Source of the DNA: Megaustenia siamemsis
Lineage: Eukaryota > Mollusca > Gastropoda > Stylommatophora > Ariophantidae
Length of the DNA: 64,000 nt
Direction: 5' to 3'
NCBI GenBank assembly: GCA_032433765.1
Contig: JAVIAB010000102.1
Coordinates: 10,716,811-10,780,810, forward strand
Made by a program: the position numbers and the translations under genes
Shown: positions 38,110 to 49,446 of the stretch, piece by piece
How positions within the stretch are numbered: position 1 is the stretch's first letter
How the letters are laid out: every line of letters begins with the position of its first letter
The notes under the pieces: model-generated
The model's input: the letters and a program-made list of their open reading frames with translations, nothing else
What the model was told of the DNA's origin: nothing
Databases searched by the model: none

Positions 38110-41100
38110 TCCGTTGCTGTTGGGAGGAGTCTTCTTTGTCAGTATTGTTGGGAGTATATTTTTTTAATCAGAATAGTAAAAGGGAGACATCCTTATCAGT
38201 ATAGTTTGGAGTACATTTTTTATTAGCATAGTAGAAAGGAGACATAGTTATCAGTATAGTTGTTGGTAAACTTGTTTTAAAGTACAGTTGCATATATACA
38301 TTTGTAAGTAGTGCAGTTGTAGGTAGTTGTCTTTGTCAGTGCTGTTGTGAGTATTATTCTTATTTGGGTACTGTTGTGAGTATAATTTTTATTTGAGTAT
38401 TGTTGTGGGTATTATTCTTATTTGAGTACTGTTGTTGTAGGTTTCTTTATTAGTCCAGTTTTGTTGGTAATTTTCATTATTGGTACAATTTTGGTTGACG
38501 TTTGTATCATACAGGTACAGTTGTTTCTTAACTTCTTTACGAGTAGAGTTGTTTTGTAACTTCTTTACGAGTACAGTTGTTTGTTAACTTCTTTACAAGT
38601 ACAGTTGTTTGTTAACTTCTTTACGAGTAGAGCTGTTTGTTAACTTCTTTACAAGTACAGTTGTTTGTTAGTTTCTTTACAAGTACAGTTGTCTGTTAAC
38701 TTCTTTACGAGTAGAGCTTTTTGTTAACTTCTTTACAAGTACAGTTGCTTGTTAACTTCTTTACGAGTAGAGCTTTTTGTTAACCTCTTTACAAGTACAG
38801 TTGCTTGTTAACTTCTTTACGATGACATTTGCTTGTTAACTTCTTTCCGAGTAGAGCTGTTTGTTAACTTCTTTACAAGTACAGTTACTTGTTAACTTCT
38901 TTACGAGTAGCGCTGTTTGTTAACTTCTTTACAAGTACAGTTGCTTGCTAACTTCTTTACGAGTAGAGCTGTTTGTTAACTTCTTTACGAGTAGAGCTGT
39001 TTGTTAACTTCTTTACAAGAACAGTTGTTTGTTAACTTCTTTACGAGTAGAGTTGTTTGTTAACTTCTTTACGAGTACATTTGTTTGTTAACGTCTTTAC
39101 GAGTACATTTGTTTGTTAACCTCTTTACGAGTACAGTTGTTTGTTAACTTCTTTACGAGTACATTTGTTTGTTAACTTCTTTACGAGTACATTTGTTTGT
39201 TAACTTCTTTACGAGGACATTTGTTTATTAACCTCTTTAATAATATAGATGTTGGTATATTTATCTAATAGGGCCGTTGCTGATAAACATTTTTTAAAAT
39301 GTTTTAAAAATTCTTTACTGGTACAACTGTTGGTAAATTTTTTGCTAGTACAACTGTTAGTAAATTATTTACTGGTACAACTGTTGGTAAATTATTTGCT
39401 AGTACAACTGTTGGTAAATTATTTACTGGTACAACTGTTGGTAAATTATTTGCTAGTACAACTGTTGGTAAATTATTTACTGGTACAACTGCTGGTAAAT
39501 TATTTACTGGTACAACTGCTGGTAAATTATTTACTGGTACAACTGTTGGTAAATTATTTACTGGTACAACTGCTGGTAAATTATTTACTGGTACAACTGC
39601 TGGTAAATTATTTACTGGTACAACTGCTGGTAAATTATTTACAGGTACAACTGTTGGTAGATTATTTACTGGTACAACAATTGGTAGATTATCTACTGGT
39701 ACAACTGTTGGTAATTTTTTATTTTAGTACAGTTGTTTGTGGATCTCTTCACAAGTATTTTCTTTGTTAGCCTTTGTATGTAGAGTTGTTGGTAGCTGTT
39801 TTTAAATTTACAGTTGTTGGTATCTTACTTTACATGGACCGTTGTTAGTATCTTACTTTACAAGGACAGTTGTTGGTAGATTTCTTTACAAGGACAGTTG
39901 GTAGATTTCTTTACAAGGACAGTTGTTGGTAGATTTCTTTACAAGGACAGTTGTTGGTAGATTTCTTTACAAGGACAGTTGTTAGTATCTTACTTTACAA
40001 GGGCAGTTGTTGATAGATTTCTTTACACGGGCAGTTGTTGGTAGATTTCTTTACAAGGACAGTTGTTGGTAGATTTCTTTACAAGGACAGTTGTTGGTAT
40101 CTTACTTTACAAGGACAGTTGTTGGTAGATTTCTTTACAAGGACAGTTGTTAGTATCTTACTTTACAAGGGCAGTTGTTGGTAGATTTCTTTACAAGGAC
40201 AGTTGTTAGTATCTTACTTTACAAGGACAGTTGTTAGTATCTTACTTTACAAGGGCAGTTGTTCGTAGATTTCTTTACACGGGCAGTTGTTGGTAGATTT
40301 CTTTACAAGGACAGTTGTTGGTAGATTTCTTTACAAGGACAGTTGTTGGTAGATTTCTTTACAAGGACAGTTGTTGGTAGATTTCTTTACAAGGGCAGTT
40401 GTTGGTAGATTTCTTTACAAGGGCAGTTGTTGGTAGATTTCTTTACAAGGACAGTTGTTGGTAGATTTCTTTGCAAAAACAGTTGTTGGTAGATTTCTTT
40501 ACAAGGACAGTTGTTGGTAGATTTCTTTACAAGGACAGTTGTTGGTATCTTACTTTACAAGGACAGTTGTTGGTATCTTACTTTACAAGGACAGTTGTTG
40601 GTAGATTTCTTTACAAGGACAGTTGTTGGTATCTTACTTTACAAGGGCAGTTGTTGGTAGATTTCTTTACAAGGACAGTTGTTGGTATCTTACTTTACAA
40701 GGACAGTTGTTGGTAGATTTCTTTACAAGGACAGTTGTTGGTGTCTTACTTTACAAGGGCAGTTGTTGGTAGATTTCTTTACAAGTGCAGTTGTTGGTAG
40801 ATTTCTTTACAAGGACAGTTGTTGGCAGATTTCTTTACAAGGACAGTTGTTGGTAGATTTTTTTACAAGGGCAGTTGTTGGTAGATTTCTTTACAAGGGC
40901 AGTTTTTGGTAGATTTTTTTACCAGGGCAGTTGTTGCTAGATTTCTTTACAAGGGCAGTTGTTGGTATCTTACTTTACAGGAGCAGTTGTTGGTAGATTT
41001 CTTTACAAGGACAGTTGTTGGTATCTTACTTTACAAGGACAGTTGTTGGTAGATTTCTTTACAAAGGCAGTTTTTGGTAGATTTCTTTACAAGGGCAGTT

Positions 41101-42550
41101 GTTGGTAGATTTCTTTACAAGGACAGTTGTTGGTATCTTACTTTACAAGGGCAGTTGTTGGTAGATTTTTTTACAAGGGCAGCTGTTGGTAGATTTTTTT
41201 ACAAGGGCAGTTTTTGGTAGATTTCTTTACAAGGGCAGTTGTTGGTAGATTTCTTTACAATGACAGTTGTTGGTATCTTACTTGACAAGGGCAGTTGTTG
41301 ATAGATTTCTTTACAAGGGCAGTTGTTGGTAGATTTCTTTACAAGGACAGTTGTTGGTAGATTTCTTTACAAGGAAAGTTGTTGGTAGATTTATTTACAA
41401 GGGCAGTTGTTGGTAGATAAGGGCAGTTGTTGGTAGATTTCTTTACAATAGCAGTTGTTGGTAGATTTCTTTACAAGGACAGGTGTTGGTATCTTATTTT
41501 ACAAGGGCAGTTGTTGGTAGATTTCTTTACAAGGGCAGTTGTTGGTAGATTTCTTTACAAGGACAGTTTTTGGTAGATTTCTCTACAAGGACAGTTGTTG
41601 GTAGATTTCTCTACAAGGACAGTTGTTGGTATTTTACTTTACAAGGGCAGTTGTTGGTAGATTTCTTTACAAGGACAGTTGTTGGTATCTTACTTTACAA
41701 GGACAGTTGTTGGTAGATTTCTTTACAAGGGCAGTTGTTGGTAGATTTCTTTACAAGGGCAGTTGTTGGTAGATTTATTTACAAGGGCAGTTGTTGGTAG
41801 ATTTCTTTACAAGGACAGTTTTTGGTAGATTTCTCTACAAGGACAGTTGTTGGTAGATTTCTCTACAAGGACAGTTGTTGTTATCTTACTTTACAAGGGC
41901 AGTTGTTGGTAGATTTCTTTACAAGGACAGTTGTTGGTATCTTACTTTACAAGGGCAGTTGTTGGTAGATTTCTTTACAAGGACAGTTGTTGGTGTCTTA
42001 CTTTACAAGGGCAATTGTTGGTAGATTTCTTTACAAGGACAGTTGTTGGTATCTTACTTTACAAGGGCAGTTGTTGGTAGATTTCTTTACAAGTGCAGTT
42101 GTTGGTAGATTTCTTTACAAGGGCTGTTGTTGGTATCTTACTTTACAAGGACAGTTGTTGGTATCTTACTTTACAAGGACAGTTGTTGGTAGATTTCTTT
42201 ACAGGGGCAGTTGTTGGTAGATTTCTTTACAAGGGCAGTTGTTGGTAGATTTCTTTACAAGTGCAGTTGTTGGTAGATTTCAGTATGAACTCAGATATTG
42301 GTAGATTTGTGTACAAGCTCAGATATTGGTAGATTTCTGTACAAGCTCAGATATTGGTAGATTTATGTACAAGCTCAGATATTGGTAGATTTGTGTACAA
42401 GCTCGGATATTGGTAGATTTCTGCACAAGCTCAGATATTGGTAGATTTCAGTACGAACTCAGATATTGGTAGATTTCAGTACGAACTCAGATATTGGTAG
42501 ATTTCAGTACGAACTCAGATATTGGTAGATTTCTATACAAGCTCAGATAT
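38110..42550. repeat. T13-T16: 4.4-kb minisatellite block of 27-28 bp units
   Basis: Four domains share a core of GTTGGTAGATTTCTTTACAA plus GGACAGTT. Domain 1 (38,510-39,240) is TTGTTTGTTAACTTCTTTAC with GAGTACAG. Domain 2 (39,310-39,725) is a 27-bp GTACAACTGTTGGTAAATTA form. Domain 3 (39,790-42,268) is the core 28-bp form, about 88 units, mixing TAGATTTCTT and TATCTTACTT types. Domain 4 (42,270-42,550) is CAGATATTGGTAGATTTCTG with TACAAGCT. The left edge (38,110-38,510) is strongly degenerate. Confidence 0.96.
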
Positions 42551-42789
42551 CGATAGTTTGTGTGTGAGTGCACGTTTTATTGTAAGGCTTGGTGTTATAT
42601 TTATAGAATCCTGGAGTCCATCTCGAAGGGGGTGGTGAGCATAGAAAGAGTACTTCTTGCTTAGAGTAAACCTGGATAAATGACGTGTCGTGGATGGGTG
42701 AACGAAGGTTACGATAATTTTGAGGTCGGGGTTGGAGGTCAACAGAGCACGGTCATGGGCACAAGGTAAGGCTTTTGTTAGAGAGTAAC
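42551..42789. other. No recognised feature
   Basis: Unique; a 69-codon minus-strand frame shows no motif. Confidence 0.35.
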
Positions 42790-43000
42790 ATGTTTATTTA
42801 CCCATCGCCCCCTATAATGAAAGCCGAAGGGCTGAGAGGATTTTCTTAAAGCCACCCCAAGCTTGTGACGTCTTCAGCTATATTAGCTATAGACGGCTGA
42901 CGTCTTTTCCGCTACAATCGCTCCTGCTCGCAATGCTGAAAACGTCACAACCTTTGGGTGGTCCACCTCAGCGGGCAGGCATTCATTATAGATGGCACAC
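42790..43000 (+). mobile_element. R5 element, simple (unexpanded) copy
   Basis: Inverted arms TTGTGACGTCTTCAGC (42,863-42,878) and GCTGAAAACGTCACAA (42,935-42,950) differ at one position. The loop holds one GTTAGCTATAGACGGCTGACG-type unit, the repeat amplified in T9. It continues GGTGGTCCACCTCAGCGGGC. Confidence 0.75.
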
Positions 43001-43285
43001 TATCTCTCTTACGTTCGCCTGAAGTATTGTCCGTATCTGCAATGTAGTTTCATGTATAATTTTGTTCTGTCTTTTGTCATTCTTTCAGTGGCCCATATAG
43101 TTTTGTCTGTAGTGTTGTATCTATTGGCTAGTGGATTTTCCCTCCAGTCTACTATATTCAGTTCAGTCTTGGGGTATGTGTTCACCAGTCTAGGGCCCCC
43201 TGTCCACATGTACTTGAGGTGCCGATCTTGAATTTTCTATACATGTGACTTTGGAGTCGATTGTGCCCATTTCTGAGTGGTATAT
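43001..43285 (-). other. Possible coding-derived repeat, unrecognised
   Basis: A 66-codon minus-strand frame (43,209-43,009) contains WTGGPRLVNTYPKTELNIVD and WATERMTKDRTKLYMKLHC. It has a protein-like composition, but I do not recognise a family. Possibly transposon-derived. Confidence 0.35.
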
Positions 43286-43612
43286 TGAGGGGACTGGTTG
43301 GTCTCGAGGTAAGACGCCGGCCTAGAGACAGAGGTTGTGGGTTCAAATCCGGTTTGGATTTTTATTTATGATTTCTCTCTGCTCCAACCACCCCTGGTCT
43401 CAGCAGCGAGGCCCGGCTTGAAACGTCAAATACTCATCGACGGGAAAAAATATGAGTACCTCCGAAGTCGGAGTTATCTGCCTGTGCAGCGAGGGACCCC
43501 TGTGCACACGGCTGCCAGGGAAAAAACGGATTAACACGCAAAATTCAGTTCCTAGTCTCTAGGGACATCGTCGGTGGTAAAAAGCTGGCGAACGAAAAAA
43601 AAAACTCGACTA
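43286..43612 (+). mobile_element. SINE-3 copy 3
   Basis: GGTTGGTCTCGAGGTAAGAC head, B box GGGTTCAAATCC, and body as at 13,481 with a small deletion after the B box. A second partial copy of its CCTCTGAGGTCGGAGGTCAT segment follows at 43,626-43,672. Confidence 0.88.
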
Positions 43613-43682
43613 TTTAAAAAAAAAAAGTACCTCTGAGGTCGGAGGTCATCTGCCTGCATGGTGTGGAACACCTGAGTATATA

Positions 43683-43895
43683 TATGCGATTTTTGGACCA
43701 TGTTAAAAGACACAACAGCCTACTAAAAGTAATCTTGGAGGGGAAAATACAAGGTAAAAGAGGCAGAGGCAGACCAAGACTAATTGGACGAGTAACATCA
43801 AAGGATGGACAAGTCAGCTTATGACAACCTGCACCATCAAAGCAAGAGACAGAGCAGAATGGCGTTCCATGTTAGCCAACCTTCGTAGCGCACAC
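43683..43895 (+). mobile_element. LINE-C 3' end
   Basis: FLDHVKRHNSLLKVILEGKI, QGKRGRGRPRL, MTTCTIKARDRAEWRSMLAN and LRS with frameshifts. The (TGA)n tail is replaced by a CA-rich run. Confidence 0.8.
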
Positions 43896-44270
43896 ACACG
43901 CACACAACTATGTCATGAATGCATTACCAGTACAGAATTAAGAGAAATGAAAAAGTGTCCAAAATGTCATCTACAATCAAGAGGAAAAATTGGGAAATAT
44001 ATTGACCATGTGATGAGGAGAGACAAAAAGAGAATTTCATAGCATGCTCACACGGGAACCAGAGAGAAAAAGAAAAATAGATCGACCTAGAAAAACTATT
44101 AAAAAAAAAAGCACTCTGAGGTGAGAGGCAACAACAGAAGGCGTCAGCTCCCTCGCCGAGATTGAATAACTCTCCTAGGACAGGGACGTGTGGCGAGATA
44201 CAGTGCCGGTCCTGTGCAAGGTTTGGTGTTTGGTAGCAAAGATCATCACACAAAGAAAGGCTAGACTTTC
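43896..44270 (+). mobile_element. LINE-I 3' fragment
   Basis: Reads TELREMKKCPKCHLQSRGKI, GKYIDHVMRRDKKRIS, then after stops RDVWRDTVPVLCKVW. The GHVMRR-type and DRDVWRD-type blocks indicate an RT tail from a family not otherwise seen here. Confidence 0.55.
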
Positions 44271-44317
44271 TGACTCATGTGCCGTCTTCGGCTCGAAAGA
44301 ACAATATATAACATTAT

Positions 44318-44679
44318 CATCATCAAGTACCGGGCTTGCTGGCGTAGGTGGTCATGTCTCTCCACAACTTTCGATCTCGACAGTTATTTATCATTTCTGT
44401 TGTTGACCTTCTGCCAAGCCATTCTCTTAAGCTGTCTGGTATCGTTTCTCTTTGCTTCCCTCTATCTCTCCGTCCCTCAATTTTTCCAGTTGTTACAATA
44501 TATTCCAGCTGTTCTCTTCTCATTACATGTCCAAAAAAATGATGATTGTTTCTTCATAATATTGTACTATTAGCTCTCTTTTGCTTTGACCTCTTTCAGA
44601 ACGTCTTGATTACTCTTCTTAGCTGTTCATGGTATTCTCAACATTCTTCTGTAAAACCACATTTCTATAGACTCCACTG

Positions 44680-44680
<1 letters not shown>
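44318..44680 (-). mobile_element. LINE-B 3' end
   Basis: The minus strand is open for 66 codons: MRREQLEYIVTTGKIEGRRD, RGKQRETIPDSLREWLGRRS, TTEMINNCRDRKLWRDMTTY, ASKPGT. Upstream are decayed NVEVKANR and FYRRMLRIP-like blocks. The (CAT)n tail is at 44,315-44,325. Confidence 0.88.

Positions 44681-44681
<1 letters not shown>

Positions 44682-44725
<44 letters not shown>
44682..44725. repeat. (TA)n microsatellite
   Basis: About 20 TA units; a shorter run occurs at 44,792-44,806. The sequence between (44,726-44,791) is unassigned. Confidence 0.95.
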
Positions 44726-44726
<1 letters not shown>

Positions 44727-44929
44727 CTGAAGTTACACGAATAACAACAAACCTCCACATTGAATCAATAAGCAGTGGAGAAACACTTTAATATATATAT
44801 ATATATTGATTGTTGACATAGTCATGTGGTAAGCAGGGGGTGCAGAGAATGAGCATGTTGACTAATTATATTAAACCGATAGATTGGAAATGTAGGTAGC
44901 AATATGCTTGATCGATATCCAACCTACCA

Positions 44930-45068
44930 AAATATACAATAGAACTAAAACTATGAATTCCAAAATACTACATAGGTGCAGAAGCATGGACATTAAATAA
45001 GAAATCAGAGTAGAAATCGAAACTTTTGAGATGTGGATCTATGAGAAAATGGGGAGGATTGGGTGGAA

Positions 45069-45111
<43 letters not shown>

Positions 45112-45515
45112 GATCAAGACTCAATCAGAGTAGGATTCCAGACTCTCTCATGAAGTCAGCTGTCTGTTTAAGCGATTCGATTGCCCCACATAGTTAATTG
45201 GGTGGGATGAAAAGAAGACAAATGATGAAGTCTTAAAACAACTAAAAATGAGAAGAGAACTACTAAACACAATTCAAACAAGACAAATGAGATTTTTGGG
45301 CCATGTTAAAAAAACACTGCAGCCTACTAAAGGTAATCCTGGAGGGGAAAATACAAGGTAAAAAGAGGCAGACCAAGACGAACATGGACGAGTAACATCA
45401 GAAGATGGACAAGTCAGCCTATGACAACCTGCACCATCAAAGCAAGAGACAGAGCGGATTGGCGATCCATGGTAGCCAACCTTCCATGCGGAGACGGCGC
45501 ACGTGATGATGATGA
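44930..45515 (+). mobile_element. LINE-C 3' half, interrupted
   Basis: KTMNSKILHRCRSMDI-like, FEMWIYEKMGRIGW, then after an insert DEKKTNDEVLKQLKMRRELL, NTIQTRQMRFLGHVKK, RGRPRRTWTSNIRRWTSQPM and RADWRSMVANLPCGDGA, ending in GATGATGATG. Frameshifts are present. Confidence 0.82.
45068..45196. mobile_element. 129-bp insertion in LINE-C with TSD
   Basis: ATTGGGTGGA (45,058-45,067) and ATTGGGTGGGA (45,197-45,207) flank the insert, and LINE-C reads continuously without it (RIGW | DEKKTN). It begins with a (TC)n run (45,070-45,107) and continues with a unique ~90-bp sequence. Read in reverse it would be a short body with a (GA)n tail, as in some SINEs. Confidence 0.7.
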
Positions 45516-45599
45516 AAAGAAGACAAGCAAGAAAACTTCCTAGCGAATAGGACAACTGGAGTTGTTGCGGTGTGTCCTTAAGAGATAACGTCATCTTGG

Positions 45600-45765
45600 G
45601 AGGGAAGGTTTCGATAAGGTAGGCGAGGCAAAAGCAGACTAAAACAAATATGGCCTGACAGGTAACCCTATGACAACATGGACCATCAAGACAACACAGA
45701 GTAGATATAACGGATTTCCATGGTAGCCAGCCTTCGTCGGCGCCCAATGATGATGATAATATATG
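45600..45765 (+). mobile_element. LINE-C-like diverged 3' end
   Basis: GGCGAGGCAAAAGCAGACTA, ACCCTATGACAACATGGACC, CCATGGTAGCCAGCCTTCGT and CCCAATGATGATGATAA track LINE-C at low identity. Confidence 0.6.
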
Positions 45766-45775
45766 TTCCTGTTAA

Positions 45776-46168
45776 AGTGCCAGTCCTGGACCCTAGATGC
45801 AAGAACAATAAGAAAAATAATGAGATTAAATGTGTCAGACGAATGACAGGAAACAGCGTGAGAGATAAGATCACAAATGAAGAACTGAGAAAAGAGCTAG
45901 GAATAGGCCCCGCCGTAGAATATATAAAGAAACAACAGATAAAACGTTTTGGCCACGTGACAAGGTAGATAGATCAAGACACAACACAGCGAGCCTTCAA
46001 TAAACCTTGCGAGAACACCAGACCCAAGGGCCAATCACGAAAAAGATGGATTGATAGAATATTAGAAACACTAGGAAACATAACAGCAGCTGAGGCAAAC
46101 AGAAGAGCAAAAGACCTCAAATTAAATCTCTCATTGACGCTGAAAGGCAAATGAGGAAGGAAAGAAGA
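45776..46168 (+). mobile_element. LINE-D 3' end
   Basis: Open 82 codons from 45,720: VLDPRCKNNKKNNEIKCVRR, MTGNSVRDKITNEELRKELG, IGPAVEYIKKQQIKRFGHVT R, then a stop. Continues KPCENTRPKGQSRKRW and LETLGNITAAEANR, ending CATTGACGCTGAAAGGCA. Confidence 0.88.
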
Positions 46169-46692
46169 TTCACAATGTTGAGTTGTCTTTCTTGTATGTC
46201 ACTAAGGGGAAACAATTCCGCCTGAACCGCTGCACTAAATTGAGGATAAAATGGGAAGAAGCAAGGGGAAGCAATTATAATAAAGATTGTGCCAATAATA
46301 ATGATCCTAGTTTCTTCTCTCCCCTCATTCCTACCAGTCCCAGTATGAGGCCTTTTAACACTAAAGGCTTCCATCAGAAATCAAATCAGGGTTACGGGCT
46401 GCACCCCCCTGCCTGGCGTTCCGTGGAACTCTTCTCGGGGCACGTCACGATAGGGCCAGGTCCCGTCTGTCTTCATCACGCTTCCGCTACGGGAGGCTAC
46501 TAATGTTGACTAGTAGGAGATAACCATTGTTCATCATTTTGGCAGCTCGTTTCCGGTGGTTATTATGTTTTCGAAGCAATAAGTGGGATGACTTAAAGGA
46601 GAGAGATGGAGGAGGGAGGAAGAAAGAATGGAGATGGAGAGAATAGATTAGAGAGAGGGATAAAGTAATTGAAAATGAAAGTAGATTTATAA

Positions 46693-46695
<3 letters not shown>
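46169..46695. other. Unassigned
   Basis: A 106-codon frame (46,183-46,503) shows no motif. 46,590-46,695 is purine-rich. Confidence 0.35.
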
Positions 46696-46696
<1 letters not shown>

Positions 46697-46731
<35 letters not shown>

Positions 46732-46735
46732 GGGA
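46697..46735. repeat. (GA)n microsatellite
   Basis: AAAGAAAG then about 15 GA units. 46,736-46,950 beyond it is unassigned. Confidence 0.93.
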
Positions 46736-46952
46736 GGGATACATGAGTGGCTTTCAGAAAATATTTGTGAAGCTCGAAATAAATCTCTCAAGCGTAGTGG
46801 TCACAGTGATGCACAGGTTAAAATAACTTCCTTATAGAACACATGCTAATGAAATATGCCAGCTTGCAAGCAGAAACATATAAAGTGGGTGTGCATCATT
46901 TATTTCTTTCTGGCTTTCACACGATGGCTCCTAAATGAATGGATATCCCTTC

Positions 46953-47330
46953 ATCATCATCATCATATACCATACCGTTGGCGTAGGTGATCATGTCCCT
47001 CCACAATCTTCTATCTACAGTGCATCGTATCAGTTCTGTTGTTGACTGTTTTCCATGCCATGACACCAAGCTATCCAGTATTTTCTCTCTTTGTCGTCCG
47101 CGATCTTTCTTTCTTTTTATTTTGCCAGTTGTAACCAAGTATTCCAACTTTCCTCTTCTCATGATGTACCCGAAAAATGTTGATTGTTTCTTTCTGATGT
47201 TTTTTTAAGAGCTCCCTTTTTGTGTTGGCCTCTTTGAGAACTTCCTCATTGGTCTTTTTAGCTGTCCAGGGAACTTTCAACATTCTTCTGAGAAATCCCA
47301 TCTCTGTGGCCTCCAATCTAAGATAACCCT
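46953..47330 (-). mobile_element. LINE-A 3' end
   Basis: Two overlapping minus-strand frames. 47,316-47,071 reads MEATEMGFLRRMLKVPWTAK, KTNEEVLKEANTKRELLKKH. 47,162-46,917 reads MRRGKLEYLVTTGKIKRKKD, RGRQREKILDSLVSWHGKQS, TTELIRCTVDRRLWRDMITY AN. One frameshift apart; otherwise close to 52,578-53,177. Confidence 0.9.
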
Positions 47331-47660
47331 TACCGTCTTTAAAAGACCTTCTTAGTAGAAGGAAGGGAGGGAGGTGGGAGGTTTGAATGGAGGGAAAAGG
47401 AGCGAAATTAGATAAAGGAAAGAGTGTAGGGAGGGAGGTGGGTTTGAGATCAATTTTTATTTCTCTTGATGTGGGGAATTTTTTTTTCTGCCCTTCCTAA
47501 CTTACTAAGCCTCTTAAGTGGGTACCATGTATTTTTTTTTCGGAGAGCAAGGCAACCGGATGTGATACTGATCACGTCAGCCACAGATGTACCGGATAAT
47601 CTTTAATAAATGTCCTCACTATCATCATTTTGGCCATGTGCCAAAAGGCACGCTCTTGGT
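47331..47660. other. Unassigned, purine-rich in part
   Basis: 47,355-47,450 is GGGAGGGAGGTGGG-rich. The rest shows nothing recognisable. Confidence 0.35.
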
Positions 47661-47679
47661 TTAGAGGAGAGGAATTTTT

Positions 47680-48062
47680 TTCGTTATCTCTTCGCTCTGT
47701 CTTTCTTCCCTCTGTCTTTCTTCGCTCCGTCTTTCTTCACTCTGTCACTTTCTTCACTCTGCCACTTTCTTCATTCTATCTTTGCTCTGTCTCCTTCTTC
47801 ATTCTGTCTTTCGTCGCTCAGTCTTCCTTCGCTGTCTCTTTCTTCATTCTGTCTTTCGTCGCTCAGTCTTCCTTCGCTGTCTCTTTCTTCATTCTGTCTT
47901 TCTTTGCCCCGTCTATTTCTTCATTCTGTCTTTCTTTGCCCTGTCTATTTCTTCATTCTGTCTTTCGTCGCTCTGTCTTTCTTCGCTCTGTCTCTCTCTT
48001 CATTCTGTCTTTCTTCACTTTGTCTTTCATCGCTCTGTCTTTCTTCTCTATGTTTTTCTTTT
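47680..48062. repeat. CT-rich degenerate minisatellite
   Basis: Words TCTTTCTTCGCTCTG, TCTTTCTTCATTCTG and TCTTCCTTCGCTG repeat at 15-45 bp spacing. All three plus-strand frames stay open over 350 bp, an artefact of composition. Confidence 0.88.
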
Positions 48063-48195
48063 AAGTAAGGGATTGAAACGAATAAAATGTGAAACAAAGA
48101 AAGAAATTGAGGAAAAAGACGACAGAGGAAAACGGAAGTGAGAAATTTGTTTGAGGGAAAATGTTGAATAAAATATGGTGCCACAAGCAATGGAT

Positions 48196-48415
48196 ACACC
48201 TTTCGTTTAGAGGAGAGGAAGTTTTCGTTTAGAGGAGAGGAAGTTTTCGTTTAGAGGAGAGGAAGTTGTCGTTTAGAGGAGAGGATACTTTGGTTCAGAG
48301 GAGAGGAAGTTACCGGTCAGAGAAGCGGAAGTTACCGGTCAGAGAAGCGGAAGTTACCGGTCAGAGAAGCGGAAGTTACTATTCACAAATGAGGACGTTA
48401 CTGTATGAAGAAGCT
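48196..48415. repeat. T17: 22-bp tandem repeat
   Basis: GTTTAGAGGAGAGGAAGTTTTC repeated about ten times in two flavours, the second GGTCAGAGAAGCGGAAGTTACC. Confidence 0.9.
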
Positions 48416-48544
48416 GTAGGTACTGCTCTCAATATTTACAGGTAATCGAGAATTATTTGTGTGATCTGTTTTCTTCTGTCTGTCTCCCGTTTAATAAACA
48501 CACGTTTTAAGAGTCGAAACGTTTCTTTGTTTGGCCTTATCTTA

Positions 48545-48665
48545 TCTTTGAGGACTTCCGGTCAATATGACGGATAGGCGGCAAGGAACAATTGAGGCAC
48601 TGTCTGAAAAGCTTCATAGCTGCAGTTTCCTCATATTCCATAACTTTCATAGACCAGAAAAAGCA
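48545..48665 (+). repeat. R9 copy 2
   Basis: GGACTTCCGGTCAATATGAC, GGATAGGCGGCAAGGAACAA and GCAGTTTCCTCATATTCC match 26,595-26,700. 48,666-48,865 beyond it is unassigned. Confidence 0.7.
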
Positions 48666-48867
48666 ATAGAGTTAACATATAACAAGTTATGGGACATGAT
48701 TATGTGAGTAATGTACCAATTTTCAGTACTAAATTAGTATTAGAAAAGTGCAAATCTAAGATTCTCAGTATAGGTCCTCGTCATGAGTAAGTACATAGGC
48801 AAAATAAGAGTTCATTCTACGGCTTAAGGGGCATGGGACATATTGTGATAGTGTCCATTTTGTCATT

Positions 48868-49180
48868 GGGGGACTGGTTGGTCTCGAGGCACGACGCCGG
48901 CCTCGAAACAGAGAAGTTGTGGGTTCAAATCCCGGCTACACCGATTGGGATTTTTTATTTATGATTTCTCTCTGCGGTAACCACCTCTGGTCTCAGCAGC
49001 GAGGCCCGGCTTGAAATGTCAATTACTTATCGACGGAAAAAATATGAGTACCTCCGAAGTCAGAGTTATCTGCCTGTGCGGCGAGGGACCGCTGTCAGGG
49101 AAAAATAGATTAACACGTAACATAATGCAGTTCCTAGTCTATAGGGACTTCGTCAGAGGTAAAAGCTGGTGAGCGAAAAA
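48868..49180 (+). mobile_element. SINE-3 copy 4
   Basis: Head GGTTGGTCTCGAGGCACGAC, B box GGGTTCAAATCCCGG, body with CTCCGAAGTCAGAGTTATCT, and an A-rich end after GCTGGTGAGCG. Possible short TSD TGTCATTG/TGTCAATG. Confidence 0.88.
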
Positions 49181-49189
49181 AATGTCAAT

Positions 49190-49400
49190 GATACCTGACG
49201 CAATTTTAGTTGATATGGTAGGTATCACGCCAGGCCGCTCTGCTTTCCTACCAAAATTATCAGACCTTTTTATAGAGGCTGGGTGAACCTTGAAGCCTTG
49301 TTGGTAGAGAAAAAAAAATTCACCACATCAGTGATTGAACCTGAAATATTTTGGTTAAGTAGCGAAAGATCTTGCCACTCAGCCACTGCTGCTTATACCA
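49190..49400 (-). mobile_element. SINE-1-related diverged copy
   Basis: TGGTAGGTATCACGCCAGGC, TATAGAGGCTGGGTGAACC and CTTGCCACTCAGCCACTGCT follow the reversed SINE-1 order at low identity, like 24,950-25,050. Perhaps an older subfamily. Confidence 0.55.
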
Positions 49401-49446
49401 GCGGTAAGACAGAAGAAATAACCCCACATCAATGCATTTCTCACTC

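Noticed and set aside
39249..39770. 173-codon frame with LVQLLVNYL repeats
   Set aside because: It is a translation of a 27-bp minisatellite domain; neighbouring 28-bp domains lose the frame.
47610..48141. Three overlapping Ser/Phe/Leu-rich frames of 119-152 codons
   Set aside because: Entirely in CT-rich low-complexity DNA with all frames open.
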